Origin: JADJGC01 sp964576925
GTDB lineage: Bacteria; Zixibacteria; MSB-5A5; CAIYYT01
Direction of reading: 5' to 3'
Length of the DNA stretch: 64,000 nt
NCBI GenBank assembly: GCA_964576925.1
Contig: CAZNWJ010000013.1
Location: 1-64,000 of the forward strand
Shown: piece by piece, positions 1 through 8,278 of the stretch
How the letters are laid out: each line of letters opens with the position of its first letter
Position numbering within the stretch: the first letter of the stretch is position 1
Made by a program: the position numbers and the translations under genes
The notes under the pieces: model-generated
The model's input: only the letters and a program-made list of their open reading frames with translations
Told to the model about the DNA's origin: nothing
Database searches by the model: none

Positions 1-684
1 CCCGGTAACTCAAGGTCTAAAGGTGGGACTATGTAAAGTTAATAGGGGCGAAACTACGATTTTGTCGTCTCTCCGTGTTTGTTGACGTTAGCTCTGTCAC
101 TTTGTTCACTCGTTTCTCACATTTTGTCGAGGGGCTTTTGACGGCCCCTCGACAATCGGTAATGCAAACGTGAAGTGAATTTGCATTTACTGCTTCGATG
201 ACACGGTTTTTAACTCACTTCGAGACTACATATAACAAAGTCCGTGCCAAAAGCCGGGGACGCGGACATCAATCCAACTCGTTGTCTCACAACGACCGCG
301 ATTCTTGCGACTGCGACCGCCGTTTGACGAAGCAGAATCTGCGTCAGGTTTTGTCCTGTGAGGACTAAAGGCGCGAACTTAAGTTATTGATTATCAATGC
401 CTTGATTCAACGCAAGAAGTGCGGAGGGCAAAAAAATTAACGAGTGCTGTTTGTTGACTATTGCGGGGAACACAAGTTGGAGATCTTTGAATGCTTTTGG
501 CTTGTGTTGGAATCAAGCAAACAACACTCGTTGCAGCGCAGTTACAAGGGCCCGATCTCCGCGGACCGTGCGCCAAGGCCTATATACCAAACTCCGACCC
601 CATGCGCAAGTCCTATTTTGCCAAAATTGTAGTAATTCACTCGATAAATCCAGCCCCTCCCCTTTAGTAGGAGGACTATTTTCC
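1..684. other. Left edge, no convincing gene
   Basis: No convincing coding region is visible here; the only long open frame from about 451 is the upstream extension of the portal gene and lacks a ribosome-binding site. The first 450 bases are richer in A+T than the phage genes that follow. They contain one strong hairpin (124-155) and no recognisable tRNA, tmRNA or RNase P sequence. This may be the left flank of the phage module, but no attachment-site repeat could be identified by eye. Confidence 0.5.
124..155. other. Perfect 12-bp hairpin
   Basis: TTGTCGAGGGGC (124-135) is the exact reverse complement of GCCCCTCGACAA (144-155), with an 8-base loop. No run of T follows on either strand, so it is not a classic intrinsic terminator. 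It may be an RNA stem or a protein-binding site. Function unknown. Confidence 0.5.
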
Positions 685-1962
685 ATGATTAAGCCATTTT
701 GGACTCGCAGATCGCCGGCGAATGCCGACACAAGCGCTCTGGCTTCAAGCCGGGCAAGCGACAAGATCGCTCCGTTAACCAAGCCGCGTCTCAAGACCCT
801 AGCGCTTGATTTTGACCGCGCGATCCAGGTCTACCCGCACGATTCGCGCCGTGCCCGCCTCGAACTCTATCGCTACCTGCGCGATCAGCTTCCCGTTCTC
901 AACGCCGTGATCTGGACCTGGGTCAGGCTTTGCGCCGCCCGTTACGAATTTCAGATCGTTGGGGCCAAGTCGGCGGGTGAAGAGGAAGCAGTCCGCGCCT
1001 TGCTGTATAATCTCGACCAGCGCGTCTACCGCAACGGCCTGCTCAAGCGCGGCGGATTTCGCGAACTGCTGCTGCAATTTTTCGAATCGCTATTCACTGA
1101 TGGCGCCGTCTGCGGCGAACTGCAATTGTCACCGCTGCGCCGGCAAGTCGATCGTTTCCTACTGGCCGACATGAAGACGATCCAGATTGAGCCGGAAGGA
1201 GAGAACTACCAGCTCTACCAGGAGGACGACAATTCCCGCACCCGCCTTAACAACGACTCGATGTTCTACTACGGACTCGGTGCGCAGCCGGGTTCGATCG
1301 AGGGTCGCTCACTCCTCGCGGCAGTTCCGTTTGTGGCGCGCGTCGAGCAAACCCTGGTCTCCGACATGCATCGCGCCATGCGCTCGGCGGGTTATCATCG
1401 CATCCACGTCAAGGTGACGCGACCGGAGAAGCGCTCCGACGAAACCGACGGCGATTACTTCACGCGGGCGAACAACTACTTCGACGATACCGTTGAAATG
1501 ATGCGTGAATTCGGCCCAGATCGCAATCCGGTAACCTGGGACGACGTGAGCATCGAATACATCGGCCCCGGCACGAGGTCGACTTCGACTTCGGGATGGT
1601 ATCTCAACCACAAGGCGATGATCGAAGACATCTGCTCCGGCACGCACCTGGCGCCGTTTATGCTCGGCTATGCCTACGGCACCACGCACAACTGGGCCGA
1701 GTTCAAGTACGAGCTGGTGCAACGTCAGGTGGTGACGGTGCAAAACGCGGCGGCCGCGCTGCTGAACTGGATCGCGAATGTCGAGTTGGCCTTGCAAGGG
1801 CACACGGCGGAGGTGCAGTATCGGTTCGAAAATCGCGCGCATATCGGATTGACCGAACGCGCTCAAGCCGAAAAGATCCAGATCGACAACATCGTGACCA
1901 AGTTGACTAACAAGTTGATCACACACGAGGAAGCTGTCAGCCAGATCGCGCGCATTGCCTAA
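685..1962 (+). CDS. Phage portal protein
   Basis: Probable portal protein, the dodecameric ring at one capsid vertex through which DNA is packaged. The start at 685 is chosen because AGGAGGA lies 9 bases upstream (669-675); the same frame is open upstream but without a ribosome-binding site. The product is 425 residues, usual for portals of tailed phages with HK97-type heads. It is soluble, rich in charged helices in the second half, and has the portal-like tract around residues 290-350 (W-Y-L-N-H-K then G-T-H-L-A-P). Assignment rests on overall resemblance and on the terminase and capsid genes downstream. Portal before terminase is the reverse of the commonest order. Confidence 0.7.
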   Translation: MIKPFWTRRSPANADTSALASSRASDKIAPLTKPRLKTLALDFDRAIQVYPHDSRRARLELYRYLRDQLPVLNAVIWTWVRLCAARYEFQIVGAKSAGEEEAVRALLYNLDQRVYRNGLLKRGGFRELLLQFFESLFTDGAVCGELQLSPLRRQVDRFLLADMKTIQIEPEGENYQLYQEDDNSRTRLNNDSMFYYGLGAQPGSIEGRSLLAAVPFVARVEQTLVSDMHRAMRSAGYHRIHVKVTRPEKRSDETDGDYFTRANNYFDDTVEMMREFGPDRNPVTWDDVSIEYIGPGTRSTSTSGWYLNHKAMIEDICSGTHLAPFMLGYAYGTTHNWAEFKYELVQRQVVTVQNAAAALLNWIANVELALQGHTAEVQYRFENRAHIGLTERAQAEKIQIDNIVTKLTNKLITHEEAVSQIARIA

Positions 1963-1990
1963 GAAGTCTCCGTGTCAGAAGAATTCGAAG

Positions 1991-2018
1991 CTGGATTCCC
2001 GCCTGCGCGGGAATGACG
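1991..2018. repeat. dRS3-like inverted repeat
   Basis: ATTCCC (1995-2000) and GGGAAT (2009-2014) flank an 8-base centre, with the extended context CTGG...GAC. This ATTCCC-N8-GGGAAT layout is the one known from neisserial dRS3 elements, and similar palindromes are scattered through many genomes. Here it lies in the 156-base gap between portal and terminase, an unusual place for a dispersed repeat. Confidence 0.6.
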
Positions 2019-2118
2019 AGCCGTAGGGCAGGTCTCTGATCGTACCCGCCAGACACTCGCTGTGAATGTGACGGAGACCTGCCTGACTCGTTGCAATCTC
2101 TACGAAGAAGGAACCATC

Positions 2119-3459
2119 ATGCCCAAATCCAACTTCTCTCGCGACAACCGCTGGCGCCGTGCCGTCACCGATCCGGTCTTGTTCTGCCGCGAGTTTCTCG
2201 AATTCGAGCCGCACGCCGGGCAGCAGAAGTGGTTGCTCAATTCCACGAAAGATCAGAACCTGCTCGTCACGGGAAATCGCTGGGGAAAATCGTTTATCCA
2301 GGCCGCCAAGATTTTGCACCGCTCGATCTTTCGCATTCGCCATCGGCGTTATGATTCTGTTGCGCGCTATCGCGTCCTGAATGTCTCGATCACACAAGAT
2401 CAGGCGAACATCATTTTCAAGAACTGCCTGAGTCTCATTCGCGGCAAGCGCCTGATTGAGTTGCTCGTTGAGAGCGTCGTCCACACGCCGTACCCGAAAC
2501 TGGAATTGGGCAATGGCGCTGAAATCACCGCACGCACCACGCAAAATCGCGCCGAACATATTCTCGGCAACGACTACGACTTGATCAGCTTCGACGAAGC
2601 GGCCTTCGAAGTCCAGCCCGACTACGTCGTCAATCAAGTTCTCGCGATGCGCCTCGCCGACCGTCACGGGAAACTCGATCTTGTGTCGACGCCGTGCGGC
2701 AAAAATTGGTTCCACCGGAAGTATCTGGAGATGGCGAAAAGTCCGCACGATTCATATGTGCAATGCGGCAAGACACCCGACAATCCGTTCATTAGCCGGG
2801 AATTCTTGAAGGCAAGAGAGGGATCGATGTCGGCTGAGCACATTGCCCAGAATATTGGCGGCGAATTTGTCGATTCGGATCGCGAGATCATCAAGGAGCG
2901 CTTCATCCAACAGGCGCTGGCCCAGTCAACCGGTCTGGCGGCGCGCCTACCTGAGCATCGTTATGTCACCGGCTGGGATCTGGCACGCAAGCAAACTTTC
3001 ACCGTCGGCATCACCTTGGATGTCACAGCTTCACCGTATCAGTTGGTCAAACTCGACCGCTTCCACGATCGCGATTGGCCGTTTGTGATGGCGGCGATCC
3101 GGCAGCGCAAGCGCGAGTATGGCGGCGACACGATTATCGATTCTACGGGACTGGGAGATGTGGTCATCGCCGGGCTTGAGGACATTCGACCCCTTGGCTT
3201 TCTTTTCACAAATCATTCAAAATCGGAATTGCTGACCAACCTGCAGGCGGAGTTTGCGGCTGGAAATGTCGCGCTGCCTTACATCGAGAACGACTTGACA
3301 GGCCCCGATTACTGGAACTTCATCGATGAATTGCGTGACTTAGGCTGGAATGAAAACAACCATTGCGATGCCGCAATGGCACTGGCGCTGGCTTTGTGGG
3401 GGGCGAAGCTAGCCAAGACGCAAACCCCGGCGCTGGGGTTTCGACTTGGTGAGGTCTAA
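2119..3459 (+). CDS. Phage terminase large subunit
   Basis: Packaging motor: an ATPase plus a nuclease that cuts concatemeric phage DNA and pumps it through the portal. Residues 51-58 are a Walker A motif (TGNRWGKS) and 155-161 a Walker B (LISFDEA). The RNase H-like nuclease domain shows its expected acidic residues at D287 (in GWDLA), D341 (IIDSTG) and D417 (HCDAA). Length 446 residues is normal. The start at 2119 follows AGAAGGAA; an upstream in-frame start at 2062 would have no ribosome-binding site. All catalytic residues are present, so the motor looks functional. The stop overlaps the stop of the convergent PEP-CTERM gene by four bases. Confidence 0.9.
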   Translation: MPKSNFSRDNRWRRAVTDPVLFCREFLEFEPHAGQQKWLLNSTKDQNLLVTGNRWGKSFIQAAKILHRSIFRIRHRRYDSVARYRVLNVSITQDQANIIFKNCLSLIRGKRLIELLVESVVHTPYPKLELGNGAEITARTTQNRAEHILGNDYDLISFDEAAFEVQPDYVVNQVLAMRLADRHGKLDLVSTPCGKNWFHRKYLEMAKSPHDSYVQCGKTPDNPFISREFLKAREGSMSAEHIAQNIGGEFVDSDREIIKERFIQQALAQSTGLAARLPEHRYVTGWDLARKQTFTVGITLDVTASPYQLVKLDRFHDRDWPFVMAAIRQRKREYGGDTIIDSTGLGDVVIAGLEDIRPLGFLFTNHSKSELLTNLQAEFAAGNVALPYIENDLTGPDYWNFIDELRDLGWNENNHCDAAMALALALWGAKLAKTQTPALGFRLGEV

Positions 3460-3785
3460 CTCCGCCGTCTCATCAAGCGCAAGCCGGCAATTCCCGCGCC
3501 GAGCAGTAAGAGCGTTGCCGGTTCGGGCACGGTCGATGGGGGAAGTCCGGTATCGCCGGTCGAGTTGTCGCTCCAGGTATTCGGGTCTGACTTGATGCCG
3601 ATCTGTCCGGTCGTACTGATCAAGTTGTTGGTGCTCTGGCCGGAATTTCCGAGAGTGCTTCCCGGTTTCTGGATTCCGAGCGCGGTCGGAGCACCATACG
3701 CATTGCTGTAACTCAGACAGAGAATGGCAATCAAGACCAGAAGCGAAATCGCGACGAGCTTGGTTGTATTGACGACTCTTTCCAA
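3456..3785 (-). CDS. Small PEP-CTERM secreted protein
   Basis: About 109 residues: an N-terminal signal peptide (hydrophobic run KLVAISLLVLIAILCL), a short Ser/Thr/Gly/Asn-rich mature part, and a C-terminal PEP-CTERM sorting signal made of VPEPATLLLLG, a hydrophobic helix and the basic end RLMRRRS. Such proteins are processed by an exosortase and sent to the cell surface or extracellular matrix; no exosortase lies in this window. I prefer the TTG start at 3785, because AAGGAG lies 7 bases upstream; the ATG at 3791 is too close to it and the GTG at 3818 has none. It lies antisense within the phage head operon, like a moron gene. Confidence 0.75.
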   Translation of the reverse strand: MERVVNTTKLVAISLLVLIAILCLSYSNAYGAPTALGIQKPGSTLGNSGQSTNNLISTTGQIGIKSDPNTWSDNSTGDTGLPPSTVPEPATLLLLGAGIAGLRLMRRRS

Positions 3786-4113
3786 AAGCATTCTCCTTCT
3801 CTCGCAAAGAATAATCACAAACTATGCCGGAATTCGCCGCAACGTATTCAATTTTACAAATCGTTGTTAACCAAAGGGATACTTCGTGTCAACATCTGTG
3901 GCTTGCCGCCTTTTCTTCAAATGTGACTGCAAGAGCATGCACAATTGCACACCAAATCTGCCAGTCGAGGGCTTGGAAACGCGGTCTGATCGAGATCATC
4001 AAGTCTAAGTTGGAGAACGTGATCAGTTGCACAAGGCAGCCGGATTGGTAGCGCCTCACTCCATAAATCCAAAGGCGCGGGTAAGTAGGGGGCAGCGAAT
4101 CAGAGGAGGAGAC
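3786..4113. other. Spacer between PEP-CTERM and protease genes
   Basis: About 330 bases with no convincing gene. The A+T-rich left part (about 3800-3890) must hold the minus-strand promoter of the PEP-CTERM gene, but no good -35/-10 pair could be fixed. The right part ends in the AGAGGAGGA ribosome-binding site of the next phage gene. Confidence 0.4.
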
Positions 4114-5901
4114 GTGAAACACCTTACCGGATGGCTGTCGGCTTCGGCAGCCCCAGAAAACGCAACTGAGCGGCAAAGGTTGGTAGACGAGATTAATCGC
4201 GTCATCAAACCGGCGCAAGCCGCGACGCCGGAGAACATCTATCTCGGCCTGCTGCACGCGGCTTCCAACGAGGTCAATGTTCAGGGCGGTTGCTTCGACG
4301 AAGCGGAACTATCCAACCTGGCACGGCTCATCGTCGACGTACCGGTGCTGATTGGACATAAGAAGCAGGAACTGCCGATTGGCCGCGTGTTCAAGGCGGA
4401 GATCGTCGAGCGCGGCAGCGCACCGTGGCTGCGGGCCTATTTCTATTGGCATCGACAGCAGGCGGGCGCCGAGCAACTCAAGGCGGGCATCGATGCCGGG
4501 ATCTATCGCGAGTGCTCGCTCGGATTCCTTTACGGCAAACCGGAGTGCGCTGTCTGCGGACAAGACATGCGCAACTGCCGGCATCGCGTGAACGAAAGCG
4601 TGCGCGTGGGCGGGCGCGAGATCAAGGCATTCTACTTCTACCGCCAAATCCAAAAGGTGCTGGAAGTCTCGCTGGTGTATCGCGGCGCGGTTGCGGGGAC
4701 CTCGGTGTCGACGCTGGGTCTCGCAACCGAGTCGTCAAACAGACTTGAACCGTTCTGGCGACAGAGAGCGCAGGTCTGGTTCGATCTCGAACACACCGGA
4801 CAACTCAGCGGCGAGTTGCTCGTCGAGCCACTCTACCGCGGAGTCTGGCTGGCGCTCACTACCGGCGATGAATCGGCAGCGGCCTTGATGCCCAGCGGAC
4901 AGGTTTTCCGGCATCCGATTCTTGAATCGGTCGCACAACGCTTGCACGAGCAGCCGGCTGTGCTGGTATGCCAACTTGTTGCGATGCGCGGTTCTTCGCG
5001 GTTGCCGATTCGCTCGCTGTTGCGCGATTCAAACCGCGTTCGTGCGCGGCTGATCGCGTTTGACCTGGCCGAACTGGCAGGGCAATCGCTGGCGCATCTG
5101 AGTCTGTCGCAACGCCGGGAGATGCTCGCTGAGCTGATTCGCACTGTTCCCGAGATCGAGCTTGCCGCGTCTCAAGCGTGCACGCTGGCCGAACTGGCCA
5201 CGCAGCCGGAGAAATTCGGGACCTCGAACGGAATGCGGATCCTCGCTGCCACTGACGGAGACGAAGTCATCGAGTACCGGCGCAAGCCCGGCGTGAAGGT
5301 GCAGCTTCGACTGACCGGCGCCGGCGATGCGACTACGCTTGCCGGGGAGGTGCGCGACGGTGGGCGGCTTCAACTCGAAAGCGCGCTCGATCTGGAAGCG
5401 CTCAAGGTCGAGGATGGCGCGATAGTCTGGGTCGAGCCGTGCGCAGGAAGCGTGAACCGTTATCGAGTCGTTGACCTGGCCTTGGGGGAGGTGCAAGCGG
5501 ATGCCCTTGGTGTCGGCGACGTAATGCCCCCCAAACACGAGGGCACGTTTGTCCTGCTGCTCGATAACCACGGCAACGGCTGGCTGCACTTGAAAGCAGG
5601 CGGTACCGAGCGGCTCTTCAAGATCGCCATGCTGCGCCTGCCGTTGCTTCAACAGGGAAGGCGTTTCTGGTCGGCCTCGATAACAACAACGCCGATTACG
5701 CGGGCGTTACCGAACGAAGTGCGGATCATCGACCGCGGAGATTGCGAGAGACTTCACTGCGACGAGAAAGCGGGGATTGCCGTTACGCTGTCCGGTGCGA
5801 CTTTGCGCCATCGCTATCATTTCGTCAAAACAAAACTGAGCGGTCACCGCGCCTACCTGTTTTCGCAAGCGCGCTCGGCGGCCGTGCCGGAGGAAGAGTG
5901 A
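4114..5901 (+). CDS. Probable phage head maturation protease
   Basis: 595 residues. The GTG start at 4114 is preceded by AGAGGAGGA. The first 230 residues resemble prohead proteases (assemblin fold): a GH motif (LIGHKKQ, H82), then a region ending in RECSLGF with S135, then EVSLVYRGA. His and Ser at this spacing would be the catalytic pair. Between them and the end of this domain is a cysteine cluster (CAVCGQDMRNCRH), a probable zinc site also seen in related phage proteins. The remaining 350 residues are unassigned and may be a scaffold-like or second structural domain. Position between terminase and capsid genes fits a protease. The alternative is an unrelated structural protein. Confidence 0.55.
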   Translation: MKHLTGWLSASAAPENATERQRLVDEINRVIKPAQAATPENIYLGLLHAASNEVNVQGGCFDEAELSNLARLIVDVPVLIGHKKQELPIGRVFKAEIVERGSAPWLRAYFYWHRQQAGAEQLKAGIDAGIYRECSLGFLYGKPECAVCGQDMRNCRHRVNESVRVGGREIKAFYFYRQIQKVLEVSLVYRGAVAGTSVSTLGLATESSNRLEPFWRQRAQVWFDLEHTGQLSGELLVEPLYRGVWLALTTGDESAAALMPSGQVFRHPILESVAQRLHEQPAVLVCQLVAMRGSSRLPIRSLLRDSNRVRARLIAFDLAELAGQSLAHLSLSQRREMLAELIRTVPEIELAASQACTLAELATQPEKFGTSNGMRILAATDGDEVIEYRRKPGVKVQLRLTGAGDATTLAGEVRDGGRLQLESALDLEALKVEDGAIVWVEPCAGSVNRYRVVDLALGEVQADALGVGDVMPPKHEGTFVLLLDNHGNGWLHLKAGGTERLFKIAMLRLPLLQQGRRFWSASITTTPITRALPNEVRIIDRGDCERLHCDEKAGIAVTLSGATLRHRYHFVKTKLSGHRAYLFSQARSAAVPEEE

Positions 5902-6224
5902 TGAGCACGGACAGCGGCAATTCGGTCGGTAACGAGTTTACACGGCGCGACAGCCTGCTGCGATTCCTGCTGGCGGTCGTGATCGCGACTGCCGGGCTGA
6001 TCACAGCCTATCACGCGACAATCTACGGCCTGAAAGAGCAATTGACGACCAAGGCCGACCAGCAGGCGGTTGCCACGCTGGAGGCGCGCTTGATCCGTAT
6101 CGAGGCGATACTCGAGGAGCGGGTTGCGACAAAAGCCGAACTGAGGCAACTCGGCGATTTGCTCAGCGGCCGGCTCCAGGACATCGACACACGACTTAAA
6201 CTGATACCCGAGGAGGGGCGATGA
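5901..6224 (+). CDS. Single-span coiled-coil phage protein
   Basis: 107 residues, starting inside the stop of the previous gene (TGATG overlap), so translationally coupled. One transmembrane helix lies at about residues 20-43, followed by a predicted coiled coil rich in Leu, Glu, Lys and Arg to the C-terminus. There is no signal-peptidase site, so it is probably a membrane-anchored protein with its coiled coil on one face. This layout is seen in holin-like and spanin-like proteins, but nothing proves a lysis role. No family recognised. Confidence 0.6.
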   Translation: MSTDSGNSVGNEFTRRDSLLRFLLAVVIATAGLITAYHATIYGLKEQLTTKADQQAVATLEARLIRIEAILEERVATKAELRQLGDLLSGRLQDIDTRLKLIPEEGR

Positions 6225-6622
6225 AATTGCAGGAACTCCTGACCCTATTTGAGGGCTACGTCGCGCAATTACGCAGCGACGCGGTGGCCGAGATCGACTT
6301 TGTGAAGTTGCAGGCTGACCTGGAGTCGGCGGGCACGATGATGGCAGCGCTCGAGCAGCGCGCAGATACCGGACGGCGGTTGCTGGCCGCCTTCCGCGAA
6401 GATATGCTGCGCCGCGCCCGCGCCGTCGCCCGGCTCACCGGACGCAGCGCCGTGCTGACGGAGAAGGCGATCGCATCAGAAGGTGCGACGCTTGACGAGC
6501 TGCTGGCGTTGAAGCACGATCTTGACAACGAATTTGAAACGACGTTTGCCCGGACGCTCGGCGTGCCCCGCAACAGCGGGGTGAGCGAGGGGGCGACGAT
6601 CACGCAATACAAAGTGGGCTAG
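6221..6622 (+). CDS. Helical hypothetical phage protein
   Basis: 133 residues, ATGA overlap with the preceding gene. Almost wholly helical by composition, charged, with many Arg/Ala/Leu residues and no Cys. A short C-terminal tail (ATITQYKVG) is less helical. Its position just upstream of the decoration and capsid genes would suit a scaffolding or head-assembly factor, but I do not recognise a family. Confidence 0.5.
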   Translation: MKLQELLTLFEGYVAQLRSDAVAEIDFVKLQADLESAGTMMAALEQRADTGRRLLAAFREDMLRRARAVARLTGRSAVLTEKAIASEGATLDELLALKHDLDNEFETTFARTLGVPRNSGVSEGATITQYKVG

Positions 6623-6677
6623 TCCCTGAAGCGCCGCCGCCAATCGCGGCGGCATCTACAATTCCAGAAAGGAACTT

Positions 6678-7100
6678 ATGACTGTACGTGAACAGAATCT
6701 CGAAGCCAGCGGTGCGGTGTACCTGACCTTTGGTATCAGCCAGACCGCGGGCGTCGACGATCTCAAGGATGCCGACATCGGCAAAGCGGTGCGGCTCGCC
6801 GGCAATTTCATTGCCGGACCCGCCGCTGACGGTTCGATTGTTCTCGGCAAGCTTACCGCGCTGACTCTGACCGATGCCGACAACGGCAAGCGCAAGGCGA
6901 CCGTCCAGGTCGGCGGTGTGATGACACTGCCGATTTCAACGACATACCCGGCAGTCGGCAATCGTGTTGTCGGCGCGGCGAACGGGCGCGTCAAACAGGC
7001 GCCGGCGCTGGCGGCCTATGATCCGGCCGGCGGCAACGTGGCGCGCGGAAGCGTGCTGGCCGTTAACGGCACCACCGACTGCACGATCCTGCTCAACTAA
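6678..7100 (+). CDS. Probable capsid decoration protein
   Basis: 140 residues, preceded by AAAGGA. Beta-rich, Gly/Ala/Val/Thr-rich, no Cys, no signal peptide. The pattern 'GKAVRLAG...GKLTALTLTDADNGKRKATVQ...GVMTLP' resembles the small DUF2190-type or head-fibre proteins that sit beside major capsid genes and stabilise the shell. It ends 11 bases before the capsid gene, consistent with co-expression at high level. Confidence 0.55.
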   Translation: MTVREQNLEASGAVYLTFGISQTAGVDDLKDADIGKAVRLAGNFIAGPAADGSIVLGKLTALTLTDADNGKRKATVQVGGVMTLPISTTYPAVGNRVVGAANGRVKQAPALAAYDPAGGNVARGSVLAVNGTTDCTILLN

Positions 7101-7111
7101 AGGGAGACCCA

Positions 7112-8215
7112 ATGGAAATCGACAATCTCAAACAGGTTCCCGAGTCGCTCTGGAATCTCGCGACGCAGGAAACCACGGCCCGGCTGGCCGGAATCGACTT
7201 GACGCGCGCCGCGGCACTCAAGGTGAGGCGCGAGACCTACCAGGAAGCGCAAACGCGGGGGCTTTCACTCTCGCAATTGCTCGAGACCGACGAATACGAT
7301 CCATCGCCGGTCAACTGCCCGCTCGACGCTTTTGAGCGGCAACTGGCGGCAGCCGGCGTTCGCGTCGGCGGCAAGGCTCCTGATACAGTGGAGCTGTTCT
7401 ATCGCCAGGCGCCGGCATTGTTGCCGGAATTCGTGATGCGCGAGATCCGGCGCGGTATGGAGATGCGGCCGATGTTTAACCAACTGACCGCCGCACAAAC
7501 AGTGATCGGATCCAATCGCTACTCGCCGCTCTACATCGCGATCGCGCCAGCCGATACGCGGCTCTCGCTGCGACCGATCGGCGAGGGCGCGGAAATCCCG
7601 CAGGTCGCCGTCGGCGAGCAGAAGCACACGATCACCGTGCCGGATTACGGCGTCGCACTCAAGACCTCGTACAAGACTCTGCGTCACAAAACCACGGCGC
7701 AGTTCAAGGTACTGCTGTGGTACATCGGCTTTCGCCTGCAGTCCGACAAGGTGGCGCTGCTGGCCGACGTCGTGCTCAACGGCGACGGCAACGCCAACCC
7801 GGCGACGGTGATCAACACCGACGTCACCGGCACACTCGACTACGACGACTTGATCAAGTTCTGGTCGGAGTTCAGCCCGTTCGAGCTGAACACGATCATC
7901 TGCCACAAATCGAAGATGAGGCAGTTGTTGAACATGTCCGAGTTCAAGGACCCGCAGTCGGGATTCAAGTTTCACTCGACCGGCGAGCTGGTATCGCCGC
8001 TGGGCGCCAAGCTGGTGCGCTGCGACGAAATCGGGACCGACCTCCTGGTCGGCCTGGATGCGCGGTTCGCGGTCGAGGAGGTTATCAGCCAGCCCTTGAT
8101 GGTGGAGTTTGACAAGATCATCGAACAGAAGTTCGAAGAGGCGGTTATCTCCGAATCGGTGGCGTTTGCCAAGGTGATCAAGGAAGCCTCGCTCGTTCTC
8201 GACGACTCCTTCTAA
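7112..8215 (+). CDS. Major capsid protein, HK97-like
   Basis: 367 residues with ribosome-binding site AAAGGGAGA. The N-terminal ~110 residues are helical (a possible delta domain), followed by a region typical of HK97-fold shells: 'RPIGEGAEIP', then 'TITVPDYGVALKTSYKTLRH', then a helix 'VLLWYIGFRLQSDKVALLADVVLNGDG'. The C-terminal part (EEVISQPLMVEFDKIIEQ) resembles the end of the A and P domains. With the portal, terminase and protease this completes a head-forming set. Downstream 8225-8270 has a stem (CCGTCCG / CGGACGG) that could stabilise or partly terminate the transcript. Confidence 0.75.
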   Translation: MEIDNLKQVPESLWNLATQETTARLAGIDLTRAAALKVRRETYQEAQTRGLSLSQLLETDEYDPSPVNCPLDAFERQLAAAGVRVGGKAPDTVELFYRQAPALLPEFVMREIRRGMEMRPMFNQLTAAQTVIGSNRYSPLYIAIAPADTRLSLRPIGEGAEIPQVAVGEQKHTITVPDYGVALKTSYKTLRHKTTAQFKVLLWYIGFRLQSDKVALLADVVLNGDGNANPATVINTDVTGTLDYDDLIKFWSEFSPFELNTIICHKSKMRQLLNMSEFKDPQSGFKFHSTGELVSPLGAKLVRCDEIGTDLLVGLDARFAVEEVISQPLMVEFDKIIEQKFEEAVISESVAFAKVIKEASLVLDDSF

Positions 8216-8278
8216 TCCGCTCGTTGCCGGCCGTCCGTTCTGCTTGTTGGGGCGGACGGTCGCGCGGGAAAGGCAGCC

